Translations under genes and position numbers: made by a program
From: Stratiolaelaps scimitus
Lineage: Eukaryota; Arthropoda; Arachnida; Mesostigmata; Laelapidae
Direction: 5' to 3'
NCBI GenBank assembly: GCA_019614645.1
Contig: JABWDB010000015.1
Span: 6,147,501-6,211,500, forward strand
DNA: 64,000 nt
Notes under the pieces: generated by a model
Told to the model about the DNA's origin: nothing
What the model saw: only the letters and a program-made list of their open reading frames with translations
The model's database searches: none
Part shown: piece by piece, positions 10,382 to 23,736 of the stretch
Numbering within the stretch: the first letter of the stretch is position 1
Layout of the letters: every line of letters starts with the position of its first letter

Positions 10382-13300
10382 TAGGTTACGTTTAGCTGAA
10401 CAGCGCTGTCAACTAGCTTCTGCGGTATCAGCATCGTACGCTTGGTCATAATACAGGCGAGCGAGCACCCGAGTGCTTTGAGAAGCAAAATAATCGAAAT
10501 TGCAAGAACACTTGAAACGGGCGCAGGCGAAAACGCCACCCTCTTATCGAACGTTGAATAGAGAGTGCTGAGCGCTGATAGACGGGCCTGATGAATATAC
10601 CCTGCTGCGATCTGTTCCATTAGAGTTCTGATCTGTTCTTAAAAATAAATAATAATAATAATAATAACGAGCAATGATAGTGATACCTTCAGTAAAGACC
10701 TACACCAAGAGCAATTTTCAGAGATTGTTCATTCTTCTATGCGATTTGATGACCCTGAACGCGAGCCAGGCACTGCACTCTTCGTTTCGCTCAGTAAATC
10801 GCTTAGTTAATTTGGCCTAGTTCCTCTACAGGTGTAACAGGCCGGGGCACCTTTTCAGGACGCCTGAGATTATCGTTACCATCGTATGAAATTTCACGAA
10901 ATTCGTTCGAAGCGTTACGACATCGCTTGAACGTTGTTGTTGTTGACGCTGACCGCAAGGGCGTGTACTGCTGAAGTGTCCCTACAATAACAAACATGAT
11001 TGATTGATCTAATAAGAAAAATAGAAGGTATCCGCAACTCATGTGTATAGCTTCTAGTAGTTAGTAGTTGTTGGCCAAGCGGACGATATCTCCGCTGCTT
11101 CCTGAGTCACGAGAGACCAATCGCTCGACGACTCAACTCGCTCCCCGATTGTTCATCAAAGTTCATCCCTCGGAGAATGGACGTCATTCCCAGCGAAGAT
11201 GAGCTAATTTCAATACGTAATTATCCATACGAACAAACGATGATGTTAATTAGTTGAGGCCTAAGACGCGCTGTAATACATATCGTATTATTAACAGTAT
11301 CTGTGGCGCACAGTTGCAAGCCAACACGGCAAGATTGAACAGATGACAGCGTCTGCAATAGTTCGACCGGTATTAACGTTTCGGACACGTGCTTATAGTC
11401 TCTCCTCAAGAAAAGGGTTTCCACTACGCTCTAGGTTTCGCTATGCCGAGACGAGATTTACTTGGGCTGGCCATGGCAGAAGAGAGAAGCTAATAGATCG
11501 TCTTCCTATGGGCGATAAGACGATCGGCATCACGGACTGTCAGGTGTCCTTCAACTGTATCATGGAGAATTTGCCGATATCGTTACAGGATATGCTATCT
11601 GATTGACCTGTAGAAGTCGGCAGAATATAGGCAAGTTCGATCAGGCGAACAGGTAGAACTCACTAACTACCTAGCCCAACAAAGACTTTAATCTATTAAG
11701 TTATTAGTATTATTATTATTATTAGTCATTCAGCAGAGTATCGCTACGTACTCGTCCCTTCAATGAAATCAGAATAAATGTAGTCTATGACAAGATGTCA
11801 CGTAAATATAAAGGGCGAAATGGCGTACATTTGTCAGTTTCCATTCGTTGTTTATGTTCAACCAAACTGGTTGCAAAGCTACGTTCTGGCCACAGCCGAA
11901 GCCCGACGAACGAACAACCATAGTACGACGCGCCACAGGCGGAGCTTGCTGGACTCGGCTGGGTGATCGTTTTTCCCAGTTATACTCGAGCACAATCATC
12001 TGATTTGTCACCAAGACAACTCATCTGACGGCTTGCCCCCTCCGGCGGTTGTCTGGCCCGCCAACACAAACGGAAGCCGGCCCGTATATTCTGACAACTG
12101 CAGCTTAGCACTGAGTCGTTGGATCTTAGCTCTTGCCCCATGTTTCTGCTGCTGTCGCCGCTGCCGCCGCCGTCGCAATCATCACATGGCATGATCCAGT
12201 CCTATGAAGCAGAACTGTTTTTCTTCAGTTGGCGCTGTCGTGTGGCGACCTCGGCGATCCAGCACGCTCGTGCGAAATCGACTCGCAGTAGAACTGGCCT
12301 CCCTCAACATTAGCGCGCACGGCCCGGCGTCCGGGGCGACCGATCACCTTAAGTCCGTCCTCCTGGTGTGGGCATTGTCGTTTATTGCTGCCGGCCTCGT
12401 TGTTGCTTTGGTAATGTTACATCTACCGGATCAGTGCTGCTGTTGTTGCCGGCCAAGTGCGAGAACAAGTGCGTGTTCGTGAACGACAACAACGCAGACG
12501 AGAAGATTAATAGAGATCTTGGCCGCCGGCAGGTTCCGCGCTCGCAGACCCCCCGGGATTCTTTTCTACATTCAAAGTGAAGGTGTTCATTGCCCGTTTC
12601 GTCGGCCGATTGGTCCTTCGATCGGAATGTACCAACGCAGAGATCTAGGACTTTGTCTCGATGTGGGCGACGTCTCGTAAAACAAGGAACGGACCGGACA
12701 GGGCGGCTCGCATCGGGCACAACGAGCCAGCCAAACGAGCTGCTGCCCGACTGAGGCTCAACCAACTATCGAAAAGCTTACGCACTCGAGGTCCCATTCC
12801 CTTGCTCTCGAGACCCCACGAATCCCCCTCCCAAGAGGCACAGTAGCGCCTACGTGAAAAGGCCTATAACGCATAGTGGACTGGGTATGTGTCGCTGCGA
12901 CCTATGTGTCGACCTGCATCTCCCTCTATCTCTCTCTGTCTGTCTACCCATCTATCTCCCCCGGAAAGTGTTCGTCCACCGTCTGACCGGATACTTTGTC
13001 GACGGCCTTGCAAATACTATGTAGCCGGTGAGCGGCGGAGGACGTCACACCCCAGAGGGGTACTGCAAGACGTCTCGCTCCGTTGTTCCTTCACCGATCC
13101 GTTATAGGCGTGCGTCCATTAGAGCGAGCCTTCGGCCTTGGCCGGCAGGGAGAATCACATGGCTATGGTAAATAGCGTCAATCTATCGCTTTCAGCCTAG
13201 CTCTCTCATCCGCTCTCTTTGCCCCGTTCAACGAAGATGGGCCAGGACTAGACTAGAGCTAGGGCCCCTGGCGGCGGTGTGAGCCGAGACGCAGGTGTGA

Positions 13301-16300
13301 GCGGTAGGCCATACCAGAGCAGACTAGGCCAACGTCACCAGATAGTGAATGAAGGACATCCGCATTCACCTGAGATTAGCAGGATTTCTTATGTGCGTGT
13401 CGACATCGTGGCTGTCCTATAGCACAGCATCGGTGCAGGGCGGTACATGCTTGTAAACTAGTTCGATTCGTGGATAATGAACAGCCAAATCCGCAAGCGA
13501 GCACTGGCCAGGGCTATTGATGAGGTTCTCCACCTGCAGCCGCCTGCAGACACACACACACACATAAGGCCAGTAGAGGTGCCCTAGGGGAGCCACCACC
13601 GTCGTCTCTCGCCAAAAGGAAGGAGCTTCCATAAAGTCCCATTTAGCTGCGTGAAGCAATCTCCCCGCCTAACCGAGAACACTTACAGGTAGTGAGAGAT
13701 TATTGAAGGGCTTGTAAGGAAAAAATCTTTGCCGAAAGAGACGTCTTCTTCCCTGGGGACTCCCCACTTGCGTGACAGAACGCAGGCAGAGCCAACGGGC
13801 GACGTCATTCTAATGGAAAATTATCATCAGCAAATGCCGTCAAGGCGAAGAGAAGAGGCTCGAGAATAAAAATATCGAATAGGAATGGAACCACACATCG
13901 GGGATTGGGGACCGAGCAACATGTTGACATAAAAATGTCTAAAGGAAGCCTCTAAATACGCGGCCTCTCTAGAGGCCGATGAAGGAAACGACTACAAACA
14001 GCGAGTAAGTACACGATACTGCCAACGCGTCGACCGACAGGAATGGCGGGCTATGTGCTGTTGGCGTTCTTTTGGACATATTTCGGGGCCGAGAACTATA
14101 CAAACAGTCGATTCAATTGAGTAACCTTTGAACGTGAGGGATGTTTCTGTTGCATCTTTGTAGGACTAACGTTAGTTTGCAAATTTTGATATAATCTTAT
14201 ATGTATCGTCGTTCGTTTAGACCACCAGCACAACCACTCGGCGGTGCTTAGTCGACGACGCGCGTTTGCTAGTTATCTCTAGCCGTTGTTTCATTAGACA
14301 CTTCTCCACTGATCCATGCGACATTACTACGAGAGACGTCGATAGGACAAATACATACCTGTCTGAGGCCTGCCAACGACCGTGTAAGGCATCGAGCGTG
14401 CTTTATCTGCCAATCAACGTGGGCCTGGTTTCCGTAACGCACAGTGTGCCTACTAAAACAGTCAGTTAGAGCTGATTGCTAATACTTGCCAATCTAACTA
14501 CAACACGCTTTCATAACGCTATTACTTTGCCTTATACCAGCCGAAGAAGAAAAACAGCGACATTACAAAGGACCGAGAATAATATTCGCCTGGTATTAAC
14601 CAATCACCATCTTCTATATAGAACATATACTTCGTCCTGCCAAACGCCTTGCACCGGGCCTTAACACGATCGTCTACGTCGCGGCGTAAGGCACAGTTAA
14701 CGCGCACTCGCTGTCTTCCTCGTTCTCTCTGTCGGTATCTCGGCCATGCAAAGCGTTCAGCAGAGCCGGAGGATCGCAATGACCCGTGTCAGAAGTCCCT
14801 AGTTTCTTCTTCGGGGAGACGGCCCCCGGCGAGTGCACGGGTTGGCGCAGAACAGAGGATAGACCAGAGAATCGACGAGGCCGGAGCACACACAGAGTGG
14901 AGCGCCACGGAGACAGGCAGCGAAGCAAGAAGAAGAGTATGATGCACGCACGCAGTGATGGCCGTCTCCGCTACTCGCGTAGCGTTGTGCACTATTCGAA
15001 GGCAGGGGGTACGAGGAGGAGAGGCAAGCCCTTCGAGCTTGGCTCGGAGCGGTCTGCAACGAGAAGAAGAGCAAGCCAGTCTCGGGGCGGCGGCTTTAAA
15101 GGGACTTTGTAAAGGGACTGGCGGACAGAATGAATGATGTAGGGAAAATAAGGAAAATAGGGAGAAAACAAAGGAGGCTAAGACGAGCCGATGCAAAGCC
15201 GGCTCCCCAAGAGGGGGCGAGCTGGAAAGCCAGGACGACGGCGACGTATGTATCGGGCAAATGGCAAGAACGGTTTAGAGGCATAGCGGGCGAGGCGGCG
15301 GCGGCGGCGCCATTGAAGGACAACGGTATAGCGAATAGCAAGAGAGAACGAGAGAGAGACAGATAGAGTGAGAAACGGCAAATTGGCACACAGACATACA
15401 GAGAAGCAAAGAGAGAATTAGGTATCGCCGACAAGGAACAAGATGGCGGTACGTGGGGAGGGGGCGTCCGATTGTCAACTCGTTCGCAGTAGCTACGATC
15501 GGCGGCTCGCCGACCACACTACGCCTGTATGTCTGCATCGTACGGCCACCCACGCGTACTGAGTCGTCCGCTCTGCCGGTGGAGGAGCCGACGGCGGTGG
15601 CAGTCGACCAAAGAATCGGATAGTAGTGAGTCTCACAGATGCTGGTAGACACATGGACGAAGCTGGCAAACGAGACGAGAACAAAGGCTTTTGGCCAGAA
15701 CCGTCGAGGAGGTGGTGATGATATCGGGAGGGAGGGAGGTAGGTTCTGCGAGTAGATCGGAAGACTTGACGATCGCTGAAGACACAGCAGGCGCCTGAAC
15801 CGGAGGGCTCTGATTCTGAGGGAACTCTGAGAAAACCGATGTTGGGGTGACGGTAGGCCGCGGTGCGTCATTTGCAGTAAATCCTGGTGCGCGGCGAGCA
15901 CAAGTTGTGGTGGAGTGTGCGAGGCGGTTGAACCTTGAGGCAGTTCTAGAGCTGCCAGGAAGCTGCTAACGCACATGATGGCAGAGGATAGCGTGTAGGA
16001 GAATCCTGAATCCTAGAAGGTTACGAGATATCGACGGTGGACTGATGGTGGATGAAGAGAAGGCAAAACCCGTCACGTGGCGGTCTGTCGATCGTCCCTT
16101 ACTGATATGATGGCTGAAGGAACTAACAGGACGAGGGGAGCAGCCGGACAATGGGTGCTGTAACGCCTGCCATCTGTGGTCTGGAAGGTTAGCTGAGAAA
16201 CTGAGAAACTCATTGAGTCTGGCAATGCTGTGATATAATAGATCGATTGACTGAGTAGATAGAGAGATGGATTTGCGTGTGTCATGGCTGTGTGCTACAA

Positions 16301-17597
16301 TAGATATATCGACCGGTTGAGTTTTAATGTCGAAAGGTCCTCCCCTGGCGTAGTTTGCTGTTCGGCCTCAACGTTCTGACTGAGTTGAGGTCGTTGGCTC
16401 GATTTCATGCCCACCCACGTTGTGCTAATTTACATCATTGGGATTGTGTTATGTTGGGTAGTTTCTGGTCGTTGCCAATTGATCGTTCGAACAAAAAGTA
16501 CCCTACGCAAGAGCATCCCAAAGAGGCAATCTTACACGGACGGGACGGACACGTCGACTCAACGACTTCAACTCAGCAAGGACGTGGCTGTACTCGAGAA
16601 GGCTGCGAAGAATAGGACGAGGCAATAAGCGAAAAGGTGGCAGCAAAATGCCTCCAACCTCCCCGGTAGTCAGCACCGAAGGGAAAAGTCAGGACATGAG
16701 CAGCAGAGATTTTCAGTTGGGGTAACGCAAGTGCACTGGGTGAGGATGCGGAGAAAATCGCGGGGCGAGGACGAATGGACGCGGCGGCAGGGAAACTGGG
16801 GGTAAGGACAAGAGACAATCGTCGCTAGGTGAGAGCCCGGCCGAGATCCTTTAAGAACCCCGGTCCATGAGTGAAAGGAACGCGCTGGTTTCCATTAAGC
16901 TCCATGCCCTCTCCCGCGCATGGCCCAACGCCCAACTGCGTCTCGAATAGGGGACATAGTAGAACGTCTGCAGAACGCTGAAAGCATGGAGACGCCAATT
17001 CGAGTGTGCTGATCCCTTGTTGGCGACCGTACTGTCGCCGAACTGACATGGGGTGCCTTCATCCTCACGGATTCAAACAGACGCCAGGATGAGCAGCGGG
17101 TGGATAGTGACGTCCATTCGAAAGGAAGAACGATCGCAGAACAGGCCCTCGATCAACGCATTGTATGAATGCATTTTACTGCTAGAGTTTGCCCTCTTTA
17201 ATTTTATTTCTGGGACTATTTCGACCTCACGCACGTGCGTGTTCACGGGCGCATGTACGGCTGACTCCGTACGGGGGGGGCTGCTCCTGAATAAGCTATT
17301 TGCTCGCCTCGGGAACGCCAATTGAATAAATCAGTCAGAGAACCAAGCGGGGAGAGAAGTGTCTGCCAGAGGCACGGATCTCCGGATTTACCCTTCGGAG
17401 TTTTCCTTTCGTTGAGGTCGGAGAAATTGTTGTACGGGGATCGTTCCGTTGTCAGGGTGTGGACGGTCGGGGCGGTGCGAGGCTAAACAAAAAGAGGATG
17501 CAAACAGGATAAAATCAGACCCAAGGGAAAGTTCGACAGGAGAGACTGAAGATGAACTATTGTTAATAGTTCGAAATCGTCGAGCTTAGAACAATTA

Positions 17598-17680
17598 GTC
17601 AGCAACAGCAGCAGTAATAACAGCAACAGCAGCAATAACAACAACAATAATAGCAATAACAAGCAAAAAACAAACTGTAA
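17598..17680. repeat. CAG/AAC/AAT trinucleotide-rich tract
   Basis: Imperfect CAGCAR and AATAACA units, purine/A-rich on the plus strand, inside the long intron. No start codon or splice site links it to a coding frame. Confidence 0.8.
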
Positions 17681-17856
17681 AAACAGGTGTAACAGCAGGA
17701 TACAGTGATTACCACTGAGTGAATTTATTCAGGATACAGTTGGTACGCGCTTGAGAAATCGATGGTTCAGGCTATATAAAAATCAACACAAAGCAACACA
17801 TTGGGATGCTTAGGAAGGGTCATCACAATTCGATGTTATCATGTCAACCACATCAT

Positions 17857-17902
17857 GTTATGGATAGATCTTATATTTCATTATATAAGATCTATCCATA
17901 AC
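17857..17902. repeat. Perfect inverted repeat, 20 bp arms, 6 bp loop
   Basis: Left arm GTTATGGATAGATCTTATAT (17857-17876), loop TTCATT, right arm its exact reverse complement (17883-17902). Arms this long with mixed sequence are not explained by a simple repeat. A small palindromic insertion, a terminal-repeat remnant or a hairpin are possible. Confidence 0.9.
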
Positions 17903-17948
17903 AAACAGACGGGGCCACGTGTGGACGAATCATAATATGAAATACGTC

Positions 17949-17950
<2 letters not shown>

Positions 17951-17995
<45 letters not shown>
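17951..17995. repeat. (TA)n microsatellite
   Basis: Long uninterrupted TA array about 50 bp after the inverted repeat at 17857-17902. Frames read through it give artefactual Tyr-Ile repeats. Confidence 0.95.
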
Positions 17996-17997
<2 letters not shown>

Positions 17998-19004
17998 CTT
18001 GTACCTGTGGCCTTTCTTCGATACAAGTCAATCCACTTTTTTCTGCCTCCTCCTGCTCCACTTATTTCAGCCCAATGTGTTAGGAACGTGCTAGATGGAA
18101 TATTGGCCCGCGCCAATCCCATCAGACGATCGAAGCATCCACATATTCGCTCAACGTCATTGTCAGCCAAACTAACTGACGCTCCCACCCGCCTCTCTCT
18201 AGCATGGCCAGCACAATAGGGGTGGCAATGTGGAATTGTATTATACTATGCCACTATAGCAGAGAACAGGCCAGCGAGTGTATGTAGATCAACCTAACCC
18301 GCCGTACCCCCACTGATAATATTGGCAGATGAGAGACGGCGTGCTCCATCGGCCCGACATGGGGGCGCAAAGCATCGAGTGCTGCCCAGCATTTGATGTT
18401 GATCAAGGTACGACAGATCGGGTGGTTGGCTAGTCGCTCGGCGAGGCCCCCTCCCTGAAGGAGTTCCACGGGGATGCGTATAGACCCTTGCAAACAGGTG
18501 GATAGACGGATTCCCAGAGAAACAGGACCGACGACTGTTTCTGTCGCTCTGGGCAGGCCGACCGTGACCCAGTCCCTGGACGAGTACGTAGAGAGAGAAG
18601 AAGGTGGTCGGCGTCGAGCGAGATGTCAACACGCAGGAGCCGCCAACGAAGGGAGCACGTAAGGCCCAAGTACGTCTTGCGGTATTGTCCTGATTCGGGA
18701 CAGCAATGACGACGAGGGCGTCTCATGCCGGTAGCAGCCTGCAAGACGGCGTGTATCGAACGCGTACCGTGGGAGCGTCCTCGACGTAACGCGGTTATTG
18801 GCAACAGCCCCCGACAGGAGGCTGCATTCCCGCATGTGGTGGGGGTGCGCAGACACTAAGGTACCCCACAGGCTGGATGGATATTTCGCTTTTGGCAGAA
18901 CGCGTTCGAGCGTCGCCCGCCACTTGCGTTTTGCCTTGGTCGCAGGGCGCGCAATGTGAGCGCGCCACCTATCGGGCATCCCACTCTGTATTGTTATAAT
19001 AATA

Positions 19005-19036
19005 ATAATAATCATAGTAATTACTATGATTATTAT
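19005..19036. repeat. Perfect 32 bp palindrome
   Basis: ATAATAATCATAGTAA is followed immediately by its reverse complement with no spacer. The outer part is an ATA repeat, but the CATAG core is not a simple repeat. Confidence 0.85.
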
Positions 19037-20202
19037 GTCTGTATACTGCGACAAGCTGCTCTTCCTCCATTTCGTTCCCTGCAGGCCTACCTACCGCCTG
19101 TACCTCGTACGTATCGATGAATGGCAGCAGGCAAGGTAGGAACAAATGAGGTCGAGCCGAGATTGTCGACTTACCCTTCAGGGCTACGTGCAGAAAACAG
19201 GGAGGAGCGCATAATGACGGCGACAACTGTGATCACTCGCCTCGTCTGCTACCGGCCTAAGGAGCGGCCTATTTTTGTGATAATAGACGCAGGCCAAAAG
19301 ATTCGCGGCTTCAGCCCCGATTCGCGAACGTAGCCAATTCAATCACGTTTTCAAGTGTAGCAGCAGATTGCAGAGATTTTCAAAGGGTAGTCGACGGAAT
19401 CGGACTTTTGGGGCGGGATACGCGAAGCTTGGACTGACGACTACTCAAATACTACGTCGATTGATCTAAAAACAGATTTCTGGGCAGGTTTGAATGGAAC
19501 GGCGCGAACTCGCTACAATAAGTGATGTTTCGACGATGATGGCGGAGCTGGCTAGAAGTTGAAAATCGCCCAATGAATAGACTCAAAGCCTGCGTGCTCT
19601 ACGGAAGCTGTCGACCTTCATAGGTGCTAGTAGAATATAATAATATATTTAATTTATATTTAATTATGATTCGTTGAATAATTAAATATCATGAGTCGTT
19701 ATTTAGACGTAGCATATGTGCATCAGAAACAAACGTAATATTGTACAGTAACTTTATCGGGTGACTCTGCCTCGGGCAGTCCATCAGTCTTCTTGATCAT
19801 CAACGCGAGCATCGTTAGCAGAAAAAACAAGATAGATCGTAATCGGGAAAACGACGACTTTTAAACCGGGTGATTGTTTTTGCAGCTGAGATCTCGATTC
19901 GACATGAGATACATGTTGAATGTTACGAACGAGCTGATTTCTTCAGTCAATGAAATTAAACTTGATCTCACGGAAAGTAAGATAACTCGACCATGAGACG
20001 ACAATAGACATCGAAGTCGCACCCGCTAGCTGTGTCGCAGCTGAATATTGGGACTTTGGCCTTCGCCCGCAACGATGTGGTTAATTAAATTAACTAATGT
20101 ATTATAGCATACGTAGTCACTTATCTAAACAAATTTGTTGATCAGCGAAAGCCGCCACGGTATTGGCGGTCAGCCGGCATGCTGAGAGGTGGCTGAACAA
20201 AC

Positions 20203-20203
<1 letters not shown>

Positions 20204-20264
<61 letters not shown>

Positions 20265-20292
20265 AGTATATATTTCTATATATATATATATA
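20204..20292. repeat. Long (TA)n microsatellite, interrupted
   Basis: About 57 bp of uninterrupted TA, then TTTAAG and TTTC interruptions and another TA block. This is one of the longest arrays in the window. Confidence 0.95.
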
Positions 20293-22616
20293 ACAGAAGC
20301 CCTTTCAGTAGGTCGTTATTTTGGCCCGGGCAATGTCGGTCGCTGATTAAGGTCGTCGCGGCGACTCTCCAAGGAGACCCCCCTCCTGCCAACGACAACC
20401 TAAAGCCAACTCTAAGAAGCAGCCGAAAGCCTTGTTGGCTACAGTCGCCCTTTGGTAGTCCGAGCTTGTCCAGGATGCGCTCCTTGATGAGATTCGCTCG
20501 GCATCGGTGCCGACCAACAGAGCGACAATAGCCTGCGGCGTTACATGGCCGACGGGGGGCGCGAAGGCGAAAGGGGCAGCGGCTTGCTCCAATGATACTC
20601 TACAGTACTCGCAGATTCAACCTACCTAGTCGTAACGCAATTACGACCTGGTATTTACATACGGTTTCCAGGCCATGTATTGTATAATACATACGCATGT
20701 ATGCTTGCATTGCTGTTGCTCCTCGAAGAGCAGGCAAACTACGACGTGTGGGAGCTGCAACATGTAAACGAACATCATATAGGCCGCAGTGCTGAATAGC
20801 ATTAAAAGCGAAGGCAAGTATACGACAACATCATGCCTTTGTTGCGTGATGCATGGGCTTGTCTATTAATAATAATAATAATCATAATATAGATGGCTTC
20901 AATGATGAACTGGAATATAATGCGATCTGCTGGAATACATTGATGGAAGATAATACCTGTCTGCTCCAATGACTGTTCCATGAGCGCACTGACTACGTGG
21001 CGCTGGGTCGTTTGCCGTCAGAGTCGTTTGCGTTGGTAGCTCGGAAAACAAAATTAATCGGCCACCGTTCCCAGCCTCGCAAAACAGCTCTTTGTAGAAT
21101 TGCTCGCGCATAAATGAACACACGCATTCGGAAGTTAAGTACAGACGAGACGCTGTGGCCAGCTCAGAACAGCCTTAACGGGTGCATACTCGGAAAGAAT
21201 CGAACGCCACACTTGATGCCCACCAGCAATCTAGGCATGTGGAATAGACAAATACGAGGGGACTATATGCCAGTTCGTCATTGGAGCCATCTCAATTATG
21301 ATTATTAATACACAAGCCGTAAATCAACGAACAAAAGCTTGATGTCATCGAATACTTGCCTGCTTTCACTTTTATACACATATATATATACATCCGCACC
21401 CCTGCTCCCTCCCGTGGATCGGATACCATACCCGTGCTGCCAACACGATAATCGCGGTAGAAAAAGAGAGAGAGAACGTTATTACCGAGATTATCGGGTA
21501 ATTGGTTTTGCGTGGAGCCTCCTCCAAGTGAGGAGGCGGCGATACAGTAGACACTCGTAGTCAAGCTGCAATACTACGGGGAGGCAATGACAAATGTCTG
21601 ATTGAATAGAAACTGGGGCCACTTTAGCCGTACTTCCAAGCAGAACCCAACTCCTAAGCACAGCCTAACTCTCAAGTCCATCATTAGCAGCTATGCGTCG
21701 TGCTCTGTGCATTATGTTGTGGTTTTTACTAATTTTCCACCCTCCTCAACACGGCTGAAGCAACGGACGATGATGGACGTCTGGCATGTCATATATACAT
21801 GGGTGGCACCGCGTCGCAGCTCACGCTGCCCTTCGCCGTTTATATGCTTACTCAGTGACTAGCTGATAGTACGCGAATTAATTTACCCATTAGTCCGTGT
21901 TAATTTGTGTTGATATATTTATCTTTTTACTTATCTATTTGTGGCTATTATTTCTGTTGGATATCTTTAGCCAGTACTTATCATTAACAATTATTTATTA
22001 ATAAATATTCGTATATTCACATTAATCTGAAGCCAAACGGGCTTGGGGTCAATGTACGACCATAATTAGGATTACAAAATAAAAAACCTAATATCCGTCT
22101 GTATCAAAATACAACCGAAGACATGATGAGTGAGATCTTGGAACACACGATCTTCGAACGTCTGAAACTACGCGATGCGATTGGTAAAATCCCTGAGTGG
22201 GATACAAGTCGTGTATACACGAAGTCGACACGATTTCTGCCTCACTCCGACAGAACCAAAATCAACAATTTTACTTATATCTATCTTTGTACACGTTCTG
22301 CTCTGGAGAGATATAAATGATTTAGATTTAGTATGCGCTACCTCTTGACCCGTATTTTTCAAAAATTTTGCTTTGTTGTGTGTGTTCCGTCAAAAAGGTG
22401 AAGCATCATTTTGCCGGCGTTCCAATTTGGCAAACCAAAATGTGCAGGGCATTCCTTAGCGAATGTTCTTAGAATCACTATAGACCGCCGGTTCGCGTTT
22501 CATTGCGGACTTCCCTTGCTACACCGTATAGACAAATAGACAGATAGATGACCGGACTCGATGGACTCGTCATTTCGATTCCCTTCCGGTCGCCGTCATT
22601 TTTGAGGCTTTCGTAT

Positions 22617-22652
22617 CGAACGAATATCACTATTAATAGTGATATTCGTTCG
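22617..22652. repeat. Perfect 36 bp palindrome
   Basis: CGAACGAATATCACTAT, centre TA, then the exact reverse complement. Mixed sequence throughout and spacer-free, so it is not a microsatellite product. Confidence 0.9.
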
Positions 22653-22814
22653 GTACTCGTCCACGCTGTGGTCACAAGCGGAACTGACAATTCTTTCGGC
22701 GACCTTACGACGACAAGCAGCCCGCGAGTCACGCTCCTACGCACGTACAAACAGATCATTTTATACAAGGCGCCCCCTTTTTTCTAGAACGTTAGCCTGG
22801 TAGCATAAACCCGA

Positions 22815-23036
22815 ATGCAAAGACTCAAACGTCCGTCATGTACAAGGTTCGCTTTGCTTACTTCATCATTTCGCACAGCTTCTTCAAATGAGCACGGCGG
22901 CAGTGATGATAACACATTTCCGATAGGGGATTTCGATCTGAATTTCACGCCACCAGACTTCACTGCTCATGGCCCGATGATCCGAGGATTGGCAGCGTCT
23001 CTCATTTCGGGTGCGAACGCTCCTCTTTCACTTTGA
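22815..23036 (+). CDS. Small open frame with an exon-like core
   Basis: An ATG frame of 73 codons ending at TGA. From about 22881 the frame follows an acceptor-like CGCACAG and encodes an acidic, Asp/Phe/Pro-rich piece (DFDLNFTPPDF) that reads more like protein than its surroundings. If used as an exon from that acceptor, it would begin with two bases of a codon, which does not fit the phase-0 end of exon C. It is therefore not part of that chain without another exon. Function unknown. Confidence 0.22.
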   Translation: MQRLKRPSCTRFALLTSSFRTASSNEHGGSDDNTFPIGDFDLNFTPPDFTAHGPMIRGLAASLISGANAPLSL

Positions 23037-23736
23037 ACCGCACTGGGACGAGGGGACAGGCGAGAGCACAGAGGACCATTGAAATAACGAAGTCGTCATC
23101 GGATCGTGGTTCCCCTTCGCCGCGACGCTCAAAGCAACGGAACGCGAGTAGGCGTCTGCCATCAGGTGTTCTATCCAATCGCCCCGCGCGAGTACGTCGA
23201 TTCTGCACAAATGGTTCGAAAGCCACCAGGTTATCCCCACTCGTCGCTGTTATTGCTGTTCTCGGCTGAGAGTTCCTGTTCTTATCAGACCCTTTCCTAA
23301 GGCACTTCTATGGGCACTTCTGCTAGTTGCTAGGCTGGCCCACTTACATATGGGTTTCTAGCCTGCTCGTTGTACTGTGTTTATATGTTGTTTTATTTGT
23401 ATTTTGTTTTTTGAACGGGTTGCCCGCGTCCACCGCGCGCGCGACCATAAGACGCTCCTATTCATTTGAACTTACTATGGCAAACATTACGAGAGATGTC
23501 GGGAGGAAGAATCTACAGATTCCTGAGGCCAGCCGTCTGAGGCAGTACTTTACACTGAGTTCGCCATCTAGCCGCTGATCGCCACGATCAAACTTCGTCA
23601 TTATCTACATTTCACTTATTATTGTGTGGAAATCGACAATTGTTCGATTGCAAGCATCTACCTTTCGGCAGAGACGAGTGCCCGATCGAAAACCATCAAT
23701 ATGCATATACAATACAGACCTCTTTCACTTTTCCAG

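Larger units (their letters stand above)
8187..23736 (+). other. Very long intron, possibly with alternative exons
   Basis: About 15.5 kb separates exon C from the next phase-compatible exon. It holds microsatellites, three perfect inverted repeats (17857-17902, 19005-19036, 22617-22652) and several short ATG frames without known domains (for example 11343-11606 and 22123-22320). One acceptor-led segment at 10237-10381 is described separately. Coding exons with weak sites could have been missed here. Confidence 0.4.

Noticed and set aside
20163..20531. 122-codon frame containing a Tyr-Ile repeat
   Set aside because: The repeat is a (TA)n microsatellite read as codons, and the same artefact recurs at every TA array.
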